Assembly: GCA_039819485.1 (NCBI GenBank)
Contig: JBCBRY010000038.1
Span: forward strand, 5,372 to 69,371
Direction of reading: 5' to 3'
Origin: UBA6168 sp039819485
GTDB taxonomy: Bacteria > Bacteroidota > Bacteroidia > Chitinophagales > Saprospiraceae
DNA length: 64,000 bases
Positions 26,945-35,500 of the stretch are shown here, in pieces. Positions within the stretch are counted from its first letter, which is position 1. The number at the start of each line of letters is the position of its first letter. The notes under the pieces are model-generated. The model was not told the origin of the DNA. It searched no databases and was given only the letters and a program-made list of their open reading frames with translations. Both the position numbers and the translations under genes were made by a program.

Positions 26945-28267
26945 ATGATATTTCTAATCGATTTTATTTTCATCGGATTCAGTATTCTCGCTTTTTTGAT
27001 GGTTATACTGGTGCTGACATACGGACTGTTGACCGCTAACAAAAAGCTGGTTCCACAGGGAGATGTCAAGATCGTCATCAATGGAGATGCAGAAAATCCA
27101 TTAGTTGTAAAGCCGGGAGTTACTCTCCTGGGCGCTCTTTCGGACAAAAACGTATTCCTCCCTTCTGCTTGTGGAGGAGGTGGTACTTGTGCCATGTGCG
27201 AATGCCACGTAGATGCCGGAGGAGGTGAAATACTGCCAACCGAACTGAACCACATTTCCCGAAAAGATGCAGCTGAAAACATGCGCTTGGCCTGCCAGGT
27301 AAAAGTCCGCGGGGACATGGAAATCCGTGTACCGGAGGAAGTTTTTGGTATCAAAAAATGGGAATGTGAGGTGGTTTCCAATTATAACGTGGCCTCTTTC
27401 ATCAAGGAGTTTGTCGTTAAACTGCCAGAGGGAGAAGAGCTTGATTTCGAAGCAGGCGGATATATTCAGGTGGATGTGCCGGCAGTGGAAGTTAATTATA
27501 AAAACATTGACATCACCTCTCATCCGCGCATGGGCAAAAAGCCCGATGAATTCCAATCGGAATGGGACAAGTACAAGTTGTGGGACCTGAAAATGAAAAA
27601 TGATGAGCCCATTTTCCGTGCTTATTCCATGGCCAACCACCCGGCAGAAGGAAATATCGTGATGTTGAACATCCGTATCGCAACTCCACCATGGGACCGG
27701 GCGAAAAACGGATGGATGGATGTAAATCCAGGTATTTGTTCTTCTTATGTATTTGATCAAAAACCTGGCGACAAAGTAACGATCTCCGGGCCTTACGGAG
27801 AGTTTTTCATCAAACAGACCAAGAAAGAAATGGTATACGTCGGTGGTGGTGCGGGCATGGCCCCATTGCGCTCCCACCTCTTCCACTTGTTCCATACGCT
27901 TAAAACGACTGACCGAAAAGTGTCTTTCTGGTACGGAGGCCGTACCCGCCGGGAACTGTTCTACATCGAAGATTTCCGTGCAATAGAAAAAGAGTTCCCG
28001 AACTTCAAATTCTATGTATCTCTCGACAACCCGCTTCCAGAAGACAACTGGAAAGAAAAGAAAGATATCGACGATACAGAAGGCGAAGGCTTCAGAGGAT
28101 ACATCATGCAGGTGTGCTACGAACAATACCTGAAAGATCACCCAGAGCCAGAGGAAGTTGAATATTACTTCTGTGGCCCTCCTGCGATGAACGCATCTGT
28201 TATCTCAACTTTGGACAGGTTAGGTGTACCGGAAGAGAATATCTCTTTCGATGACTTTGGAGGATAA
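26945..28267 (+). CDS. nqrF: Na+-NQR subunit F (NADH-oxidising, 2Fe-2S and FAD)
   Basis: A 440-residue protein, the electron entry point of the complex. Residues ~1-28 are a membrane anchor. A ferredoxin-type 2Fe-2S domain follows with Cys76, Cys82, Cys85 and Cys117 (SACGGGGTCAMC ... RLACQVKV). The FAD site RAYSMANHP and the NADH-binding GGGAGMAPLRSH and CGPPAMNASV motifs of ferredoxin-NADP reductase-type domains complete it. All cofactor ligands are present. The gene ends the operon and is followed by a strong terminator. Confidence 0.97.
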   Translation: MIFLIDFIFIGFSILAFLMVILVLTYGLLTANKKLVPQGDVKIVINGDAENPLVVKPGVTLLGALSDKNVFLPSACGGGGTCAMCECHVDAGGGEILPTELNHISRKDAAENMRLACQVKVRGDMEIRVPEEVFGIKKWECEVVSNYNVASFIKEFVVKLPEGEELDFEAGGYIQVDVPAVEVNYKNIDITSHPRMGKKPDEFQSEWDKYKLWDLKMKNDEPIFRAYSMANHPAEGNIVMLNIRIATPPWDRAKNGWMDVNPGICSSYVFDQKPGDKVTISGPYGEFFIKQTKKEMVYVGGGAGMAPLRSHLFHLFHTLKTTDRKVSFWYGGRTRRELFYIEDFRAIEKEFPNFKFYVSLDNPLPEDNWKEKKDIDDTEGEGFRGYIMQVCYEQYLKDHPEPEEVEYYFCGPPAMNASVISTLDRLGVPEENISFDDFGG

Positions 28268-28287
28268 TCCAATTTTGACTTAGCTAA

Positions 28288-28328
28288 AAAAGGGCTGCCA
28301 ACAATTAATTTGAGTTGGCAGCCCTTTT
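28288..28328 (+). terminator. Intrinsic terminator of the nqr operon
   Basis: AAAAGGGCTGCCAAC (28288-28302) pairs perfectly with GTTGGCAGCCCTTTT (28314-28328) around an 11-base loop, followed by a T-rich run. It lies 21 bases after nqrF. Confidence 0.85.
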
Positions 28329-28333
28329 CTTTT

Positions 28334-28352
28334 TTGGCAAAGTGTCATTTCA
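28334..28352 (-). repeat. Possible solitary arm of the ATGACACTTT element
   Basis: On the minus strand this reads GAAATGACACTTTGCCAAA, which resembles one arm of the element at 5046-5152 and 12968-13075 (ATGACACTTTT followed by TTTGCC or TTTGGC words). It is short and may be coincidental, but it again lies in an intergenic region beside a gene end. Confidence 0.3.
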
Positions 28353-28542
28353 TTCCGTTAATGTTTTGCTAACCAGTTAGTTGGCCTGTTCGAATGGCAT
28401 TAATGTTGCCATTGCTTTCTGATACCCACCCCTCGGTTTCCCCCGATATTCCTTCTCTTTTACAAAAATTAACTAAGCAAATTGCTGGCAGGTGTACGGC
28501 AACCGACCAAGCCACCTCTCGGCAATCCTACAAACATCAGCC

Positions 28543-29169
28543 ATGAAATATTTCCCATCTTGCAAAGCATTGGCTACCGCAGCCATTCTTTGTTTCTCTT
28601 TCTCAGCATTTTCACAAATCGAATTCAAACTGCACTGGATGGACAAGGAGCAACAGTGGGGCGTTTTCGCCAGATTGGAGGAAGGGGCAACCATCAATCC
28701 TTTCAATATTGTCGGATCCGGCCAGGTTACCCTGTTGGCACCGACGGGCACCAGTTTCAGGGGCATGCACAGCGTCAGTGGTGAATGGGTTCAAAATGCA
28801 TTTATTCAGGCACCGGAGGAAAAACCAGACACCGATTACATCTCTTTCGGCCTGATCTCCAATGATCCGGAAATCATGCTTCTGCCTGATCAGGAAACGC
28901 TGCTCTTTACCTTTAAACCACGTGATGGCAATTGCCCGGAATTCCTTTCACTCATCAACAACGACGATCCATTGGCCATCTATCCCAACTCCGCCAATTC
29001 CAATGCCGGAAATGATCTATCGGTGATGGATCCCCGTACCATGAAGATGTACAATTTTGCCCGCAACTACATGCCGGAAGCCTGGAATTGCAAACCCGGC
29101 GAAGTGATTGCCCTGGGCGAATACCTAACTGGAAAAGATCGGTACAAGGCAAAAATACTCAAGCCTTAA
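28543..29169 (+). CDS. Small secreted protein, possibly a stand-alone cohesin-like module
   Basis: The frame is open from 28492, but the ATG at 28543 (MKYFPSCKALATAAILC) starts a normal signal peptide cleaved after SAFSQ, giving 208 residues. The mature domain is beta-rich with the phrases GSGQVTLLAPTGTSF, DYISFGLISNDPEIMLL and PNSANSNAGNDLSVMDP. From memory, closely similar modules occur inside giant adhesins of Saprospiria and look cohesin-like; here the module appears alone, without a T9SS sorting domain. That relationship is inference and not demonstrated. It is flanked by terminators on both sides, so it is probably transcribed alone. Confidence 0.7.
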   Translation: MKYFPSCKALATAAILCFSFSAFSQIEFKLHWMDKEQQWGVFARLEEGATINPFNIVGSGQVTLLAPTGTSFRGMHSVSGEWVQNAFIQAPEEKPDTDYISFGLISNDPEIMLLPDQETLLFTFKPRDGNCPEFLSLINNDDPLAIYPNSANSNAGNDLSVMDPRTMKMYNFARNYMPEAWNCKPGEVIALGEYLTGKDRYKAKILKP

Positions 29170-29192
29170 TTTTCTTCTTTTTAAAAGTTAAG

Positions 29193-29240
29193 CATAAAAA
29201 AATGCAAATGTGGTCAAGTCCGCATTTGCATTTTTTTATG
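29193..29240 (+). terminator. Perfect 18-bp stem-loop terminator
   Basis: CATAAAAAAATGCAAATG (29193-29210) is the exact reverse complement of CATTTGCATTTTTTTATG (29223-29240) with a 12-base loop. The right arm itself contains seven Ts, giving an intrinsic terminator for the small secreted protein gene; it could work in both directions. Confidence 0.8.
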
Positions 29241-29362
29241 TGCGTAAACTTTGTGAGCAAAAAAATTCAACTCGAACTCACTGATTCTCAAAGACAATTA
29301 TCCCGAAGAATAAACTGAGCCGTTATTTTGCAATTAGCAAATTGATTTTATTCTAAAATATT

Positions 29363-29395
29363 AGCGGTGTTACTGCTGCGGGCAGTAACGCCGCT
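29363..29395. terminator. GC-rich stem-loop
   Basis: AGCGGTGTTACTGC (29363-29376) pairs with GCAGTAACGCCGCT (29382-29395) with one wobble, followed by TCTTTCG. The T-run is short, so it is either a weak plus-strand terminator or a structural element. The rest of the 29170-29576 gap contains only the neighbouring terminators and no gene. Confidence 0.55.
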
Positions 29396-29518
29396 TCTTT
29401 CGATTAACATCAAAATAATGGCAGAATGTACGCTTCGGAAAACCACATTAAATGCTGCGTATTTTTTTTACTCTGCTTATTTCAAGATAGCTTATTAAAC
29501 AAATGTTCTTAATATGAA

Positions 29519-29556
29519 AAAGCCCTGCATATTGAATATTTAACATGCAGGGCTTT
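29519..29556 (-). terminator. Terminator of the 2770-residue surface protein gene
   Basis: AAAGCCCTGCAT (29519-29530) pairs perfectly with ATGCAGGGCTTT (29545-29556). On the minus strand the stem is followed by further Ts (GGGCTTTTTCAT), and it lies 20 bases after the stop of the giant gene. Confidence 0.8.
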
Positions 29557-29576
29557 AGCATTTAATTCAAAAACCT

Positions 29577-32500
29577 TTACAGCCTCGTAATAATCAACTG
29601 TCTAATAATCAACCGCTTACGTGGCGTAAATATCCAGACTGCATAATGCCCTGATCGGTAGTCATTCAAATTGAGCCGTAGCGGGACCGTTGTTGCTTCT
29701 CCAACATGAATTCGTTCTACCACTATTCCGAAGTTGTCGATGATCTGGATATCCACCGGTTGGCCGGCCATTGGTGCGAGGTCAATATTGACGTACCTGT
29801 CGGCAGGGTTCGGGAACAGCAATACATCTTCTCTACAAGCCACATCGACATAAGCCACTGCGGTGTATGTTTCACCATCGTCCATACAGATTTCGTAGAA
29901 AAACTTATCCAGCGGCATCCCTTTTTCCACGCAGAATTCATCAAAAGGACGGTAAGTGGCCTGATAGGATTCGTCAACGGTGACAATGCCATTTTGCGGG
30001 CCAAGTACGATTTCCATACATTCTACCTCTCCTCCCAGGCGGTCGTTTGCCATGAGGTTAGCGGTAACTGATTTTCCAACAATTGTTTTCAACGTATCAT
30101 TATGGAGGATCGTGGGTGGATTATACACGATACCGATCTGGTCGACAGTCACCGTGATGGTATCCGAACAATCATTTGCCGGGTTGATGTAAACGACCTC
30201 GTTTAAACCTTCTTCCAGTAAGAGTCTTGTCCCCATCATCACAGCAGTCTCTTCCACTTCCCGGGTCAAAACCATGTTGGAAGGCACGTGGGCAATGCTG
30301 ATCCTTCCGTACTCGCCTTTCATATTCTTGGTGAGCAGGTAGCGGTCATCGTAACTGTTGTACCAAGTCCCGATAGTATCAAGCTGAGTCATGATGGTAG
30401 CCAGTTCGTCCATATCATAGACGATTGTGTAGAGTGTGTCTTTACCGAGTTCCCATGCAACAGAGAACATGCCTTCCTCCCCTCCGGTCGGCAAGGCACT
30501 ATAGTTATAAATATTTACAGAATCTTCATCGCAGGCCTCGATACCTAAGTCGTAAACATCATCGTTCACGTCAATGTCAGCAGAAGAAGAAACACCAAAA
30601 GGAACGGGCAAACAAACTTTGGTCACCTCATCAAAAGTTTCGACGGTCATGGCATCAATTTCAAATATTGGCCCACAGCGGAAACAGTCATCGGATACAT
30701 CGAACTCAATTTTTTCAATACAGTCTGGATTGTTCTGATAGGTAACAAATACCACGTAATGTTGGGCAGGTAAACCTGTCCTTTCATTTCCAATTTGATT
30801 TGCAGTACCCAGGTTTGGCACCCATACAAACTGATAGTCTGCCTCATCCCCTTCCAGGTCGATCTGTGCCGTTCCATTCGATTCCCCACAACCAGCAGTA
30901 GTTGTATTGATCGCATTTACGACCGCTGGCTCGCAATCACACTCACTACCAATGTTAATCGTAATGATGGAAGAACAACCGCCATTTGTGACCGTAACGG
31001 CATAAGCCCCGGCTATCAGGTCAACCCGTTCTGCCCCTGTTCCTCCATCGCTCCAGTCATAAGTATAATTGGATGGTGAAAGGATGGCTGCTCCATTCAT
31101 GTTGCCACATATTTCTGGTGAAGTAGCAGCGGTAATTTGAGTCGGGTTTTGGATATTCCCAATTAGGACGGTAAGTTCGTTGGCACAAATTCCTCCGTTC
31201 ACGGTAACCGTATAGGTCCCTGCCAACAAGTCATTTCGAGATGCACCTGTTCCACCGTCGCTCCACTCATATGTGGCATCGGACGGTAATAAAACAGCAC
31301 TCCCAACAGACAGTTCACACGTGTCGGGAGTAGTGGTTCCGACAGAAGCAACAATACTACCCAACACAGTGATCGTCTGTTCCTGACTCATGGAGTTGCC
31401 ATTATTATCAGTAGTACTCCACTCTCTGATTATGGTGGTGTCACAGCCATTTGGATCAGGTATTATTGTTTCCGAAAATACAACAATCAAATCCTCGCCG
31501 GTGCATCCGTCGACCGCCGTTACATCCGCCGGAGGTGGTACTGTTTCATTATTTGCATAAATAATTATTGTGTCAGCAGGTATTTCACTGAAAACAGGCA
31601 AGCCGCCCTCCTCAACAAAAATTGTTCGAATAGCCGTTGAAATGTTGCCGCATTCGTCCGTGGCGATCCAGGTGCAAATACGGGTAAATCCGTTGCTGGT
31701 TGGTACATCAGACGTTGTCAGTTCGAAGGTGACATCACCACAGGCATCCGTGATTTCAGGGTTTCCGCAATCCGGAATCGGCTCTCCGCAACTGACAGTC
31801 ACATTGGCTGGCACGTTGCTGATGACCGGCGGCATATCGTCAACGATCCGCATGTAGATTGTTGTTGAACTGGAATTGCCACAAGAATCTGTTGCGGTCC
31901 AGGTACAATGCATGATAGCAATAAAACCATCATTTGAACAATCACCTAAAGTGATCCCGTTTTCAGTAAAATCAATAGAAGCATCGCTGCAATCATCGAC
32001 GGCAGTAGCATCTATTTCACCAAAAATTTCCGGATTTTCACAAGACATGGTCAAGGTATCACCGTCCATCAGGCCAATCAGCCAAGGATGGTTAAATTGA
32101 ACAGTTGGGGGCACATCGTCGATTACATTTATGATTTGGTCAACGGTGGTGCTGTTTCCACAACGATCGGTCGCAGACCAGACCCGTTTGATCTCTTGCC
32201 CGCAACCATTATTATCAACTATTTCAAAAAAGACGACCGTCAAAGAGTCATCACAATTGTCGGTAAATACAGGTGTTTCAGGTGCAGGGATGTTCCCGCA
32301 ACTAACGGTCAGGTCGGCTGGTTCTACTGCGACGGGAGCTTCCAAATCATTTTCATAAACAAAAATGGTTTGCAGAGCAGTGGCGGTCCTGCCACAGTCA
32401 TCCGAAACCATCCAGGTACGCTCAATGGTATAATTACATCCACTTCCAATGATGACGTCCACAGAGCTGATATCCAATGTATCATCACAATTATCAGTCG

Positions 32501-35500
32501 CCACTATGTTCGCAGTTGCAGGCGGAACGGCTCCACATTCTACCGTCACATCGGCGGGTACTCCACTTATGATGACCGGTGCCTCCGTATCAACGACCCG
32601 GAAGAAAACGTAAAATTCACTAGTATTGCCGCATTCATCAATCGCTTCCCAACCACATTGCATGAGCAGTAAATAACCAGACTGGCTGCAATCAGATTGT
32701 TCAAGAATGGTTTCGATGGTATTGATTTGAATAGCTGTACTGCAATCATCAGTGGCTGAAGCGTGAAAGGGTTCCAGTACCGGAACTGAATCACAATCGA
32801 AAATCAATGTATCTCCTTGTTGGGCATTGCCAAGCTGAGGGTGGTTGATTGTTAAAACAGGAGGAGCCTGGTCAATCAGGTAAATATGTTGGTGATGGGC
32901 AGCCTGGTTGCCACAGGAGTCGGTAGCAGCGTAAATTCGATTTACGATCGTTGTACAAGGCTCGACGGAATTGGTCAATTCAACAAAATCAACCGGAACA
33001 TCTCCCAAACAATCATCGGTAGCGGTGACAACCGCTGGAGGTGTTACTACATCATTGCAACCGAGGGTCAGGTCAGCAGGCAATCCTGAAAGGACGGGCT
33101 CCTGCATATCCGACACATTGATGATTTGTGTTGCCACAGACGAATTGCCACAGTCGTCGGTGGCAGTCCAGGTACGGGTAACCGTTAAGTTACAGCCGCT
33201 TCCAGTGGTTGTTTCATTAAAAACGAGTGTAGGAGCAGCATCACAATTATCTGTTGCCGAAATATTATTTGGGACCTCGGGTAAATCACCGCAAGCAGCG
33301 TTCACATCGGATGGAACATTGAGGATGGATGGTGGTATCCCATCATCCGTAACTTGAATTTGCTGGGTACCGACGGTCGTATTTCCACAGAGATCGGTAG
33401 CTGTCCACATGCGTGTAATAGAATAGCTACAGCCGCTTCCATTTGTAATTTCTGTAAAATCCACAGTGATATTTCCATCGCAATTATCCGATCCCGTAAC
33501 TATAGGGGGAGCTGGAATAGTTTCCCCACAATTGAGTGTCAAGTCAGCTGGCACCCCTGCCAGGATAGGAGATGTTACATCTGTTACCGTAATTATTTGT
33601 GACTCAGACGCCGTATTGCCGCAATCATCCACGGCAGTCCAGGTACGGGTAATCTCATAACCGCAAGCCATGAAATTTGTATCAAGCGAGACCGAAAGGG
33701 CTGGGTTCACCGTGCAGTTATCCGTAACTGTAATTGGTGTCGCAACGATTTCTATCCATTCACATTCATGTGTTTCATCAGAAGGCACTCCTGAAATAAC
33801 GGGTGCTTCATCATCTGTGAATGTAATGGTTTGCGTTGCGGTGGTTGCATTTCCACAATTGTCTGTAGCACTCCAGGTGCGGATGATCTGGTCTGCACAG
33901 CCATCAGGCAGTGTCATTTCACTGAATTGTACAACTATATTATTCGCGCAATTATCAAAAGCGGTCACGGTCGGCGGAGCTGCTGGCATCATTTCACAGG
34001 AAAGACTTTCATCGGCGGGTACACCAGTCAACTGAGGAGGCGTATTATCGATAATAACAATTGTAATAAACAGGCTGTCCATATTTCCGCAGCTGTCAGT
34101 AGCCACCCAACCACAGGTCATTATTTGTAGATAACCATCGGACAGACAATCTCCTGCTGATACAAATTCAGTAAATTCAATGCTTGGGGCAGGGTCACAA
34201 TTATCGACTGCTGTGGCATCACCAGCCGTCAGTGAAATAATTTGATTGCACTCCCTGTAAAGCGTATCTCCGTGACTAAGACCATTTATGGCTGGATTGG
34301 AAGTGACAATACTCGGCGGTGTTGTATCTGAAACAACGACCGTTTGGGTAAAAGTGGTCATGCTCCCAGAATCATTGGTCGCCGTCCAGGTACGGGTCAC
34401 GGTGTAGCCACAAGCATTATTTACAAAAACACTATCGTAAACGATGTCCAGGTCTGGGTCGCAATTATCCAAAAACACCGGTGCCTCAAAAGGAGCATCG
34501 TCCGCACATTCCACCGTTGCATTCGTGAAAGGATCATTGTTGACAAAAGGTGCTGAAGCGCCAACATTGATGGTAAGTGAATCAAAGTCTGTACAGCCAA
34601 GTCCGTCATCGAAAGCAACGAAATAGGTAGTTGTGGTGGCCGGGTTCGCAAAAGGGTTCGCGGTCGTCGGATCACTTAGCCCGGTCGCCGGAGACCACAA
34701 ATAGGTTCCTGATCCATGAGAAACAACTGCATTCAACTGAGAAGTGACCGTAGCATCACAATGCCCCAAATCTGGACCTGCATCTACTTCAGGACAATCA
34801 TACAAACAAATCAGTGAAGTCGTATCACACTCTCCCCAATCCAGGCTCAGGCACGGGGAGAATCCATTTGCATCGAAAACACCTGTGGAAATTGGCCGCA
34901 GGCCATCTTCGATATTGAAGCCAACTGTATAATCACCCGGTTCAAGGCCATCAAAACGATATTCGCCCAGTGCATTGGTGAGCGTACTGTCAATCGGATT
35001 GACCAAATCGGCACAGTTGTACAAGTAGACCGTAGCCCCTGCAACCGGATTGTCTGTTGGGTCCGCCACATCGTTATTATTGCTGTCCTCACAAACAATG
35101 GAACCGATGAAAATACATTCTACGGGTATATTGTTCAGGAAAATAGGAGGGTCTCCCAATTCCAAATCGAAACTCATGTAATAAGGATTGACAGCACAGG
35201 AAGCGTCCGCCAAATATTCACTATTAAGTGTATCCGCCCCTAAAATAATTGGAGAAGGCATTCCGCTCGGATCGAATGGCCCAGCCAGGTCAGGGCAGTC
35301 CGGGCTGATGGGAAATCCATCATAAAACAAATTGTACACACCGGCAGTACCCACCGCATAAAACTCATAAAAGCCAGATGAGCCATCGTGAACGATGACT
35401 ACTTCATCATTGGGAATGCCGTTGGGACCAATGACGGTTATGGTTCCTCCAGTAATGATCTTTCCGGTTTTTTCACAATAGATCCAGCCAGTCGGGTCAT

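Noticed and set aside
27101..28141. 346-codon minus-strand open frame
   Set aside because: It is antisense to nqrF, which has all cofactor motifs on the plus strand.
31365..34522. Regular repeats considered as a CRISPR array
   Set aside because: The period is ~240-300 bases and the repeats encode protein modules in one open frame; there are no short identical repeats with unique spacers.
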